Assembly (NCBI RefSeq): GCF_900113965.1
Contig: NZ_FORI01000012.1
Coordinates: forward strand, 18,150-82,149
Length of the DNA: 64,000 nucleotides
Direction: 5' to 3'
Source of the DNA: Treponema bryantii
GTDB lineage: Bacteria > Spirochaetota > Spirochaetia > Treponematales > Treponemataceae
Shown here piece by piece: positions 36,185 to 45,111 of this stretch. The translations under genes and the position numbers were made by a program. Position 1 is the stretch's first letter, and each line of letters begins with the position of its first letter. The notes under the pieces are model-generated. The model searched no databases. It saw only the letters and a program-made list of their open reading frames with translations, and was not told where the DNA came from.

Positions 36185-37450
36185 ATGGCAAATAAAAAGA
36201 TTCCTATTACACTTTTGTGCGGTTATCTTGGTGCAGGAAAAACTACCCTGCTTAACCGCGTTCTTACAAATCAGAAAGGCTACAAAGTAGCTGTTATCGT
36301 AAATGATATTGGTGAAGTAAACGTTGATGAACGCCTTATTTCTAAAGAGGCAAAAATTGAAGATTCAAGCAGTCTTGTTCCACTTACAAACGGATGTATC
36401 TGCTGTACTCTCAAGAGCGACATGGTAAATCAGATTGAAAACCTGATGAAGACCGGAAAATTTGACTACATTATGATTGAGGCTTCTGGTGTCTGCGAGC
36501 CAATGCCTATTGCTCAGGCAATTGAAACAATTGAAATTGGTAAGCTTGATAACGTTGTTGGCGTTGTTGATGCAAGTCGCCTCGTTGATGAATTCGATGA
36601 AGGAAAAGCTCTTCTTAAAGAAGGTATTGATGAAGAAGATATTGAATCACTTTTGATTCAGCAGATTGAGTTCTGCTCTACTCTCATCGTAAACAAACGT
36701 GACCTTGTTACAGACGAGCAGATGAAGATGGTTCGTGCTGTAATCAACAAGATTCAGCCAACTGTAAAGGTTATTGAAACAACAAGATGTGATGTTCCTG
36801 TTGAAGAAATTATTGGAACAGATCGTTTTGATTTTGAAACAGTATATGCAAGTGCAGGCTGGGTAAAAGCTTTGGAAGAGCACGATGCAGAAGCTGATGA
36901 TGACGATGATGATCATGACGAGCACGAACATCATCACGACCATGACGAAGATGATCACGAACATGGCGAGCACCATCACCATGATGATGATGATGACGAC
37001 GACGATGATGATCACGATCATGAAGGACATGACCACCACGGACACCATCACCACCATGAACACAAACACGAAGGTGAAAGCGAAGACGAATACGGAATCG
37101 GTTCGTTCGTATACTACCGCCGCCGTCCATTCAACCGCCAAAAGCTTGATGAGTTTGCTTCAAAGTGGCCACGCAACATCATCCGTTCAAAGGGTGTAAT
37201 CTGGTTCAGCGATGAAGACGACATGGCATACGTTCTTGAAACTTCTGGTCGCCAGATTCAGGCCGGCTACTCAGGAAACTGGCTTGCTTCTTGCCCACCA
37301 GCAGAACAGCAGAAAGTTCTTGCCGAAGAACCAGAAATGAAAAAAGACTGGGACGAAAAAGTCGGCGACCGCATGATCAAGATGGTAATCATTGGCCGTC
37401 ATCTGAACAAAGAAGAAATCTGCAAGAATCTGGATGCTTGTCTGGACTAA
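36185..37450 (+). CDS. CobW/COG0523 GTPase, putative metallochaperone
   Basis: A 421-residue G3E GTPase. Walker A is GYLGAGKTTLL (13-23), the metal-binding CICC motif is at 71-74 in NGCICCTLKSDM, and EASGVCEP and NKRD follow. Residues about 235-298 are a run of His, Asp and Glu (clusters such as HDHEGHDHHGHHHHH), expected to bind zinc, nickel or cobalt. The C-terminal CobW_C domain contains RRRPFNRQKLDEFASKWP and SCPPAEQQKVLAEEPEMKKDWD. Family members insert or deliver metal ions. A GAGAGGA ribosome site precedes the ATG. No Zur-like operator could be identified. Confidence 0.9.
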   Translation: MANKKIPITLLCGYLGAGKTTLLNRVLTNQKGYKVAVIVNDIGEVNVDERLISKEAKIEDSSSLVPLTNGCICCTLKSDMVNQIENLMKTGKFDYIMIEASGVCEPMPIAQAIETIEIGKLDNVVGVVDASRLVDEFDEGKALLKEGIDEEDIESLLIQQIEFCSTLIVNKRDLVTDEQMKMVRAVINKIQPTVKVIETTRCDVPVEEIIGTDRFDFETVYASAGWVKALEEHDAEADDDDDDHDEHEHHHDHDEDDHEHGEHHHHDDDDDDDDDDHDHEGHDHHGHHHHHEHKHEGESEDEYGIGSFVYYRRRPFNRQKLDEFASKWPRNIIRSKGVIWFSDEDDMAYVLETSGRQIQAGYSGNWLASCPPAEQQKVLAEEPEMKKDWDEKVGDRMIKMVIIGRHLNKEEICKNLDACLD

Positions 37451-37459
37451 AAAACACGA

Positions 37460-37502
37460 TGGTTGAGTAGTCAGATGCAATGCATCTGACGTATCGAAAC
37501 CA
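37460..37502. repeat. REP-like repeat with a different central stem, copy C
   Basis: TGGTTGAGTA, then a 21-nt perfect hairpin GTCAGATGC-AAT-GCATCTGAC, then GTATCGAAACCA. The flanks match copies A and B while the central stem is unrelated. Confidence 0.8.
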
Positions 37503-37516
37503 AATCATTTTTATAT

Positions 37517-37545
37517 ACCGGCCCATATGAGCCGGTGTTTTTTTA
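37517..37545 (+). terminator. intrinsic terminator of the cobW gene
   Basis: ACCGGC pairs with GCCGGT (37531-37536) with CATATG inside the loop, followed by a run of T. Confidence 0.85.
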
Positions 37546-37551
37546 TGCATT

Positions 37552-37824
37552 TCAAATAAGTGTCAAAGATACTTTTTTTCCCAACACACTGGCAAATCTT
37601 TGAATTGTTGAAAGTGAAGTATTGAATGTCGGATCCAAGGCATTATCTACTGCAGTCCGTGTAGTATGCATTCTTTTTGCAACTTCGGATTTTGAGAGAT
37701 TCTGTTTTTCCATTTCTGCTTTCAACTGAGCAGCAATAACTTTCTTGGCTGCAAGTTTCTGGGCTTCTTCATAAAGCCCCTGCTCTTTCATGAATTCAGA
37801 AAAATCTTGTCCTACACCCTTCAT
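37552..37824 (-). CDS. HigA-type antitoxin (XRE HTH)
   Basis: A 90-residue protein with a C-terminal helix-turn-helix (NLSKSEVAKRMHTTRTAVDNAL, about 43-64) followed by STIQRFASVLGKKVSLTLI, as in HigA/HTH_37 antitoxins that bind the toxin and repress the operon. It lies directly after the toxin gene with a 4-nt ATGA overlap, the toxin-first order typical of higBA. Confidence 0.85.
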   Translation of the reverse strand: MKGVGQDFSEFMKEQGLYEEAQKLAAKKVIAAQLKAEMEKQNLSKSEVAKRMHTTRTAVDNALDPTFNTSLSTIQRFASVLGKKVSLTLI

Positions 37825-38189
37825 TTATTTTGCTCCTTGAAACTACTTAATCTGGATTTTGCTATTTCCAGTTCCTCTAATGGTATTCTTTGCGACTTCT
37901 TTATAAAACCATGTAACAGCACAATTGTATTATCAAACACAGTAAAGAATACACGGCAAATTCCATCAGAAATATCAGATCTTATTTCCCATAAATCCTT
38001 CGTTATTTTCCTGCACAGAGGTAGTCCTAAAGGAAATCCTTTTTGCACAGAAAAGATATCTGCCCCAACTTCTTGTCTATCTTCTTTGTTAAGCTCTAGC
38101 AGAAAATCTCGGCATGGTTGATTTTTCATTTGTGTTTCATAGAATCTAACTTGCAGTGGAGCTTCTCGCTCTGTATTTAGATTGTACAT
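37821..38189 (-). CDS. HigB/Gp49-type RelE-superfamily toxin
   Basis: A protein of about 122 residues with the Gp49/HigB pattern: VRFYET, CRDFLLELNKEDRQEVGADI, LPLCRKITKDLWEIRSDISDGICRVFFTVF, VLLHGFIKKSQRIPLEELEIAKSRL. Relatives cut mRNA on the ribosome. I chose the ATG at 38189, which has GAGG 11 nt upstream; a GTG at 38201 abuts that site and is less likely. The start codon lies inside a TTGTACA repeat that may be the operator. Confidence 0.85.
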   Translation of the reverse strand: MYNLNTEREAPLQVRFYETQMKNQPCRDFLLELNKEDRQEVGADIFSVQKGFPLGLPLCRKITKDLWEIRSDISDGICRVFFTVFDNTIVLLHGFIKKSQRIPLEELEIAKSRLSSFKEQNK

Positions 38190-38200
38190 TATATTGTACA
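38182..38200. promoter_or_regulatory. candidate higBA operator
   Basis: TTGTACA occurs twice, 5 nt apart, each containing the palindrome TGTACA. The pair overlaps the toxin's start codon, the usual place for antitoxin autoregulation. Confidence 0.5.
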
Positions 38201-38239
38201 CCTCGTCAAATAGTATATTTAAAGCTCACTGTTTATTGC

Positions 38240-39124
38240 TTATTCAGTTATGGAGTTTTCGTAAGGGATGACTTCCTCATCATATGCAAAACAATAATGA
38301 AGACAAGTATCGTCGTATTTTGTTCCTTTGTAAACATCTGCAATTTCTACGCGAATATCTTCAGGCTGTGTAATAAAAGAAATATCCACTGTCTGAGGAT
38401 GAGGTGTATCCAGGACATCAAGAATTCTTGAATTACCTGATTTAAGTCCTGTCACTTTGATTTTTTTTATACGATTATTTTGTTTATAAAGATAAGGTTT
38501 TTCATACGAAATATAACCATTAATAATAAAGAGGTATGGCCCCAATGGTTTAGCAAATTGTTTTCCTTCTATTGTAAAACCTTCGCCAATACCATCTCCC
38601 TTTACCCCTTCTACCCAAGGAGTATCGACAACTAACTTTCTTAGATTTTCAACCGGATAAGCTTTATTCTTTTCAATTAAATAGGATGAACAGTCCTTAT
38701 ATAGATTTCCCCATTCATCAAATCTTGTATATGTAAGTGGTCGTTTTTCGAATGAAAATCCTAATGTAAATGCAAACATTGTAATAAAGTTTTTTCTTTT
38801 ACATGCTAGAAATAATAGTTTATTATCAGTTGTAATCGAATCAAAATTATTTTTATAATCATCATATTCTGCAATTTCTTTAGGAAGGTTTACTCCGAAT
38901 TCAATATATGGTAGTCCATATAGTTGTGTAATTTTATACGAAAGTTTTTTTTCTTCTTTAAAATTTAATTGTTGTTTATATTTTATTATAACATTTTGAT
39001 CTTCAATTATCATTTCATCTAAGCATGATTCACTTTGAAACATGTATTCACCGTTTAAAGAAAAATTCTCTCCAAATAAATCAGACACTATCAAAATTAA
39101 AAATATAAAAAGTATTTTTTTCAT
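38240..39124 (-). CDS. secreted protein, probable NADase-type glycan-binding domain
   Basis: A 294-residue protein with signal peptide MKKILFIFLILIVSDLFG. The C-terminal half reads WVEGVKGDGIGEGFTIEG, then GPYLFIINGYISYEKPYLYKQNNRIKKIKV, matching the discoidin-like glycan-binding domain common in treponemal proteins (the NADase-type glycan-binding domain). The ATG at 39124 overlaps the Rhs stop by 4 nt and has GGAGG 9 nt upstream, so it is translationally coupled to the Rhs gene. Position at the end of an Rhs gene is where immunity or accessory proteins are found; the signal peptide suggests that it acts outside the cytoplasm. That role is inference. Confidence 0.65.
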   Translation of the reverse strand: MKKILFIFLILIVSDLFGENFSLNGEYMFQSESCLDEMIIEDQNVIIKYKQQLNFKEEKKLSYKITQLYGLPYIEFGVNLPKEIAEYDDYKNNFDSITTDNKLLFLACKRKNFITMFAFTLGFSFEKRPLTYTRFDEWGNLYKDCSSYLIEKNKAYPVENLRKLVVDTPWVEGVKGDGIGEGFTIEGKQFAKPLGPYLFIINGYISYEKPYLYKQNNRIKKIKVTGLKSGNSRILDVLDTPHPQTVDISFITQPEDIRVEIADVYKGTKYDDTCLHYCFAYDEEVIPYENSITE

Positions 39125-42100
39125 TTTGCACATCCTCCGATATTACTCATTGATCTAACATAAACTGTAATTGATTTAGGGTTCTGAACACCATCCATTA
39201 AATACTGCATCATCTCATCTTGTTGTTTTTGCCCATTTTTCCCAATAATACATGCTGCACTCTCTGGGGTTGCATTACCTGTATAAATATCACCATCTTT
39301 TTTTTGATTACCATGAAAGAATATATCTCCTTCATTAATTTTATCCTGTTGTTCCTTCGTAAGTCTTTCATCATTTGTCCTTAGAGATAAAATATTTTTA
39401 TATGATTCAGAATTTGTTGTTCCATCTTCTTGTAAATAAAGAGGTGTTTTACTAGTACTTTCATTTGACAAATAATAAGTTCCATCAGGAATTGTTTCCC
39501 CCTTACCCAGATTATAATATTTTTCCCTACAATTAGCTCCAACAGTATCTACATAAACTAACTTGGTATTAAATCCATCATTCTTGTAAATTAATCTTGT
39601 TGAATCAAAACTGTTTCCAAGGCCATCATTATTTCGCAAAATAACAACTGTTGTTTTCTTTACCGTAGTAATAGATTGCTGTCCATTAGCGTTATAGTAA
39701 AATAATCCATCTGAATCCACAAAGTTTACGGGATCTCCATTGCAGTATTGGAACCAGTTGAGGCCGTCGCGGATGGGGTCTTGGGTGGTGAAGCGGGAGG
39801 TGGATGGGTTGTAATCGCGGTAGCCGTAGTTGTAGTGGGTAGTGGTCGGGTCGAACTGTTTGCCCAGGTAGCCGTAGTCACTGGAAGCTGTAAGGATGCC
39901 ACTTATTGGAGAGCCAAAAACATCATATGAATAGGCTGTTTTTTGAAGACCTAGGTTGTCTGTTATTGATGCAACACTTCCCAATAAATCTGTTGAAAAA
40001 TATTCAGCTCCGTAGTCTGATGTTGCTTGAGCAGCAATTATACCATTTACCGAAAGTTGAGTACGTTCTCCTTTATATCTGTGGCTGACAGATTTATAGA
40101 TTCCTTCATCGAGATAAAAATAGCGGTTTTCATCACTGGATTTTTCATCAGAGAGATATCTGTAACGGTCACCTGTGGGCCTTCCGTTTTCTGTCCATCG
40201 GATCCCTGTTTCGTAACTGTCTGTAAAAAGACCGTTAGCATAAGTTGGACTTTGCTTTATTACATCAAAAGTAAATCCATCATACAAAGTCCGCAGCGCA
40301 CATTGATCTTTATCCTGTACTATAATTCGTCTTCCAAAAACATCATAAGCATAACTTGTTTGTGAACAGGTCTTTTCAGCATGATCTATAACTTCACAAT
40401 AAATTAAACGATTCTGCGAATTGTACGCATAGCTGATTTTTTTATCTGCACTTTCTTCACTAAGAAGATTCCCAAGCTTATCATAAGAATATTGAATATA
40501 ACTCTGACCATGTGAGCCGCTTGCGATAAGGCAGTTCTCGTTGTCATAAGTATATTCGATAGTTCCTGATGCTGTAGTTTTTGTTTTACGATTTCCATTT
40601 TTATCATAGGTATATTTTTCTTTGATAAAAATCTGAAGATTTGAAAGTTTATTTGCAAATCCATATTGCATGGAATTTAACAGAGGTATAATCGTTGATT
40701 TTTCAGCCGAGGTCATATAGCGATTTTCGCCATAATCATTTGTTGCTGGTAGACCACATTCAGAAGCTTCTGTATTTAATTTATCAATAAGCTCATTTGA
40801 ATATGGATAATAGATTTCAGAAATCTGACCTCGGGAATTATATTCATAAAAAGTTACACGGCCATTAAAATCTACAGTCGCAGTGCGTTTTCCATTCGGA
40901 CCATAAACATACCCTTCTCCCCATAAGAGAGTTCCGTTATCAGCCTTCAATGTTTTTACCATAACACGGCCGGCCTTATCATAATGAGTCTGTTCTTTTG
41001 TTCCATTTCCGAAATCTCTCACTACTTCCTGTCCGTTATTATTATAGCTTAATTTTACATGCAGTCTTTGTTTATTGTCAAAAACTTCTTTTACTTCATT
41101 ATTTTTCCCGTATGAATAGATTGTGTCCCGAGTCGAACTGATTAATCGGATTCTGTTTCCGGCATCGTCATATTCAAACTCAACTTCTTCACCTGTAGTA
41201 ATATCTTTTTGATAAATTAATCTGCCACCCTGATCATATTTATAAACAGTTTCTCCATGTGCATTCTGTGCCTCTTCTATATTTCCCGTTTCATCAAGAT
41301 TAATTACATTCAAGCTGCCATCCGAAAATATTTCTTTCTGGATTGTTCTGTCAGAAGATGTAATATATGAAATTGTACTGCCATCAAAGCAAATCACATT
41401 TTTTAATTTTCCTTCCTCATCATAAGAATATGATTGCTCATAGCCCGAACGATTTCGTTCATTTTTCAACCGGCCGAAAACGTCATAATTATATAAATAC
41501 TTTGCTCCATTTCCATCTGTAACTTTTAGATTTCTTCCATAATTGTCATATTCATATGACTCAACAATTTCATCACCATATTTTATCTGAATTAGATGGC
41601 CAGCATTATCATATTCATAGGATTTTTCACAATCTGCCCGATTAAATTCTTTAACAAGCCGTCCCCTCTTATCATATTCTGCACGATATACAATTCCACA
41701 ATCATCAACAATCTTTTCCAGAAGACCTGTATAGTTATATGAGTAAGACAATTTATTTCCTTCTGGAAAAGTTAAATTATCAATTTTATTCAACGCGTTG
41801 TATTGTATTTTCGTTTGATTACCATAGCCATCATATATAGAAATAAGTTGATTCAAGTAATTATATTCATACGATTTAGAATTGCCATTTCCATCTGTTA
41901 TTCGAACGACATTTCCAAACGCATCAAGCTCATATTCCTTCTTGTATTTTTCACCTTCGATGACAGTGATCTTTCGGCCATCAGAAGAATAATTATAACT
42001 TGCAAACCAGGATACAAATTGTTCATCTAAAGTCTTTCCTATACTGATTTTTTTAAGACAATTCAATTTATCATATTCATACCAGACTTTTTGATGTACA

Positions 42101-45100
42101 GATTCTTTTGCTGCGACTCGACCAAGAGAATCATATTTGTAATTCGTGATATTTCCGCGACAGTCTTTTTCAGATTTTTTACTTCCATCAGGATAATATT
42201 CAAAAGTCATTCCCTGACTTCCCTCTTCTCTCTGTAACTTAAGTAATCCATCAGCACCATAATCATATTCGTACCAGCCACTATATAAAGATTGTTCCTT
42301 AATTATTCGACCGGCTTTTGAATATTTAATTTCTCTATGTTCATTATTTCCATCAGTTATCTTTATAAGATTTCCGAAGCTGTCATATGCAAAAATATTT
42401 TCCAAAATTGAATCATTAAATACAGATATCTGATTTTCATTATTTCCGGATTGCTTATATTCATATTTTTGGGTTTGGACTTTATCGCCTGATTGCAAAA
42501 GATAACTTTTAAGAACTTCAAATGTTATAGGATTAGATGAGTTGATTTTTGAAACAATGTCTGCATCAGAAATCTTAAATTGTTTTACTTCACTTATTTT
42601 CTCATTTTTATAATTTATAAGTTTTATCCAGCTTTCATTTCCATAATTAATTATTCCAGTGATTTTTCCTTCTGGAGAATATAAATATGACATTATTAGT
42701 TGCAGAGAATCCTCACTACCTGCAAAAACATTTATTGGAAGATGGCGTTTGTCATAATCAATTTGCATTACATGAACTTTACTAGACTGCAAATCTTTTT
42801 GAATAACTTTTACTAAATCTTTCCTTCCATTTGTGATGTACTGAGTTTCAAGACCTTTATAATCTGTAATAGTTGTTTTGTGTTCTGCATAGGAATATTT
42901 GCATATTTCCTGATTATCGATTCTTTCACTTACTAATCGATTTCGATTATCATAAGTATATTTTATTTCTCTGTCTCCGGTCTTTTCTTTTATCAAATTA
43001 CCATAATTATCATATTCATAATTTGTCACAATTGGATTTTGACCATATTTAACTCGAGTAGTCACAAGCCCCTGTAAATTAAATTGCTGGGTAAATACTG
43101 TTTTATTAGCTTTTCGATATTCAATAAGATTTCCATTATTGTCCCGAATGTATTGCTCAATTACTCCATCCCTATCTGTATAACTAAGAAGAAGATTATT
43201 TTTATCATATGACCAAAATTCGCTAGAAGAATCGGAGTATCTAATCTGAATCAGATTATTATTTGAATCATATGTATATCTTGTCACATTTCCGTTTTCT
43301 TCTTTTGCAACAAGATTTCCATATTCATCATAAGTATTATAAATTACAGTTTCATCAGGAAGTACTTTCTTCTTTGTATGTTGATTTTCATCATACCAGT
43401 ATTTGGTTATGTTTCCATCATGATCTATATAATCTGTACGATTTTGGTTTCTAAAATATTCAAAATATTCAGCATATCCTTCTTCATTGATTGTTGAGGT
43501 TGTAAGAATATTCCCATCATTAGTCTGTTCGTTATATACAAAAGAAATAAAACTTCCATCACACTTATTTAGTTTTACTAAGTGACCGGTCTGATCATAA
43601 TTCATTGTAACTGTATCACCATCTTTATCAGTTACAGAAAAAAGATAATTATTTTGATAGGTATATTGCACAGTTTCATCCGACGAACGAACGTTAGTTA
43701 TTTTATTTATAAAACTACCACTATACCAAATTACAAACTCTTCATTAAAAGATGTTTTTATATATGTAATTTTTTGCTCTGTCGTTCTAACTAATTCTAC
43801 CCAATTATTATTTCTATCAATGAACTTTACAAGAAATCCAGAATCATTATAAATCTTTATGCAACCATTTCTTAAATACAATTTATATGATTTATTACTA
43901 TATTCACATTTTATAAACTCTCTTTCATTTTCGTTCTTCCAGATATTAAGATTATCATTCTCTTTTTTAAATGTATGAGGATATCCATTCTCATCAATCA
44001 AAACAATCTTATCTTTTCCAACTTCTTCGTATTCTTTTCCTAATCCAGAAAATAAAGCAGTTTTATTTCTTTCATGAATTTTCCTTTGTTCAATCAAAAG
44101 TTTTTGTAAATATATAATTTGCGCAGTTACTTCTGACATTCGCTTTTTCAAATTATTTAATTTATTGATATCAGCTAAAGCTAAAGCAAGCTGTTTTTCA
44201 ACAAGCTCTTTTTTGGACTGAACATTACCTCTCAAATTTTCAACCGATATTTTAAGCCTTTTTGCATCATTCTCATAATTACCTTTTCCTCGAACGGCAT
44301 CTATAAAACTATTAAGTCTTTTTATCAGATCATTTGTTTTTGTAAGTAAAGACTCACACTCTTTTATTCTTGCAGATATCTCATTACTGGCATTATCAAT
44401 ACTACTTACTTTATAATGTCTAATAATTTCTTTTTCGAATTCTGTAATAAATTGCTGAAGTTTGCTTTTATAATTGGTAAGCTTTGTAATTCTCTGCTCA
44501 AGGTTACTATCAATACCAATAATTATTCTTTCATCAAGATTTGTAATCCAGCCATATCCGAATGAACCTATAACACTATTATCAGATTCATACCTGCGTT
44601 TGATTTCGAACTGTTTAGTACTTCCAATTTCTAAATCCACCTCGGCTAACTCATAAGTACCCTTTGATACTTTTACAGGATCTCCCAGTTTTTCAGCATT
44701 CTCAGAGTTTGCTTCTTCAACGAGACTCGCCTCATTTTCCTGATTCTTGATTTCAGTTTCATTAACTGTAACTACTGTATCATCAGGAGCTTCACTTTCT
44801 GGATTGGCAAGTTCTGCCCCCTCTACTGTTTCGATTGACTCTAAAGAATCGCTTATTGCTTCCTGCTCATCTGAAATATCATCAAGTTCTTCATCTGGAC
44901 CATCAGGAGACTCCGGTGGATCGTCAGGATTATCCGGGTCTTCTGGATCGTCTGTATCATCCGGATCATCATTGTCATCATCGCCTGGGGACTCTGGATT
45001 TTCTATGGGATTAAGAGGAAAACCTCTATCATCATATTCAACAGCAAAACATAATCCATTGAAGAAAACAAAACTAATAATCAAAAAAAATATTATTTTA

Positions 45101-45108
45101 AATTTCAT
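39121..45108 (-). CDS. Rhs/YD-repeat protein with own signal peptide and variable C-terminus
   Basis: A 1995-residue protein. Order: signal peptide (residues 1-22), an Asp/Pro/Glu-rich linker (about 40-75), a DUF6531-like entry (DPVKVSKGTYELAEVDLEIG, GSFGYGWITNLDERI), a coiled-coil insertion of about 130 residues (from 200), dozens of YD repeats (YDSNNNLIQI, YDNRNRLVSE), and the Rhs core end YGYRDYNPSTSRFTTQDPIRDGLNWFQYCNGDPVNFVDSDGLF. A tip of about 192 residues follows (from about 1804), with IPDGTYYL, GDIFFHGN (His about 1932) and SAACIIG (Cys about 1953), reminiscent of the L,D-transpeptidase/DUF5675 pattern. It lies 3 nt after the clostripain-like gene in the type II secretion operon. 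A GGAG ribosome site precedes the ATG. Confidence 0.9.
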   Translation of the reverse strand: MKFKIIFFLIISFVFFNGLCFAVEYDDRGFPLNPIENPESPGDDDNDDPDDTDDPEDPDNPDDPPESPDGPDEELDDISDEQEAISDSLESIETVEGAELANPESEAPDDTVVTVNETEIKNQENEASLVEEANSENAEKLGDPVKVSKGTYELAEVDLEIGSTKQFEIKRRYESDNSVIGSFGYGWITNLDERIIIGIDSNLEQRITKLTNYKSKLQQFITEFEKEIIRHYKVSSIDNASNEISARIKECESLLTKTNDLIKRLNSFIDAVRGKGNYENDAKRLKISVENLRGNVQSKKELVEKQLALALADINKLNNLKKRMSEVTAQIIYLQKLLIEQRKIHERNKTALFSGLGKEYEEVGKDKIVLIDENGYPHTFKKENDNLNIWKNENEREFIKCEYSNKSYKLYLRNGCIKIYNDSGFLVKFIDRNNNWVELVRTTEQKITYIKTSFNEEFVIWYSGSFINKITNVRSSDETVQYTYQNNYLFSVTDKDGDTVTMNYDQTGHLVKLNKCDGSFISFVYNEQTNDGNILTTSTINEEGYAEYFEYFRNQNRTDYIDHDGNITKYWYDENQHTKKKVLPDETVIYNTYDEYGNLVAKEENGNVTRYTYDSNNNLIQIRYSDSSSEFWSYDKNNLLLSYTDRDGVIEQYIRDNNGNLIEYRKANKTVFTQQFNLQGLVTTRVKYGQNPIVTNYEYDNYGNLIKEKTGDREIKYTYDNRNRLVSERIDNQEICKYSYAEHKTTITDYKGLETQYITNGRKDLVKVIQKDLQSSKVHVMQIDYDKRHLPINVFAGSEDSLQLIMSYLYSPEGKITGIINYGNESWIKLINYKNEKISEVKQFKISDADIVSKINSSNPITFEVLKSYLLQSGDKVQTQKYEYKQSGNNENQISVFNDSILENIFAYDSFGNLIKITDGNNEHREIKYSKAGRIIKEQSLYSGWYEYDYGADGLLKLQREEGSQGMTFEYYPDGSKKSEKDCRGNITNYKYDSLGRVAAKESVHQKVWYEYDKLNCLKKISIGKTLDEQFVSWFASYNYSSDGRKITVIEGEKYKKEYELDAFGNVVRITDGNGNSKSYEYNYLNQLISIYDGYGNQTKIQYNALNKIDNLTFPEGNKLSYSYNYTGLLEKIVDDCGIVYRAEYDKRGRLVKEFNRADCEKSYEYDNAGHLIQIKYGDEIVESYEYDNYGRNLKVTDGNGAKYLYNYDVFGRLKNERNRSGYEQSYSYDEEGKLKNVICFDGSTISYITSSDRTIQKEIFSDGSLNVINLDETGNIEEAQNAHGETVYKYDQGGRLIYQKDITTGEEVEFEYDDAGNRIRLISSTRDTIYSYGKNNEVKEVFDNKQRLHVKLSYNNNGQEVVRDFGNGTKEQTHYDKAGRVMVKTLKADNGTLLWGEGYVYGPNGKRTATVDFNGRVTFYEYNSRGQISEIYYPYSNELIDKLNTEASECGLPATNDYGENRYMTSAEKSTIIPLLNSMQYGFANKLSNLQIFIKEKYTYDKNGNRKTKTTASGTIEYTYDNENCLIASGSHGQSYIQYSYDKLGNLLSEESADKKISYAYNSQNRLIYCEVIDHAEKTCSQTSYAYDVFGRRIIVQDKDQCALRTLYDGFTFDVIKQSPTYANGLFTDSYETGIRWTENGRPTGDRYRYLSDEKSSDENRYFYLDEGIYKSVSHRYKGERTQLSVNGIIAAQATSDYGAEYFSTDLLGSVASITDNLGLQKTAYSYDVFGSPISGILTASSDYGYLGKQFDPTTTHYNYGYRDYNPSTSRFTTQDPIRDGLNWFQYCNGDPVNFVDSDGLFYYNANGQQSITTVKKTTVVILRNNDGLGNSFDSTRLIYKNDGFNTKLVYVDTVGANCREKYYNLGKGETIPDGTYYLSNESTSKTPLYLQEDGTTNSESYKNILSLRTNDERLTKEQQDKINEGDIFFHGNQKKDGDIYTGNATPESAACIIGKNGQKQQDEMMQYLMDGVQNPKSITVYVRSMSNIGGCAK

Positions 45109-45111
45109 AGG

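Noticed and set aside
36647..37141. Val/Met- and His/Arg-rich frames antisense to cobW
   Set aside because: They are the complement of the His/Asp-rich repeat; low-complexity shadows only.
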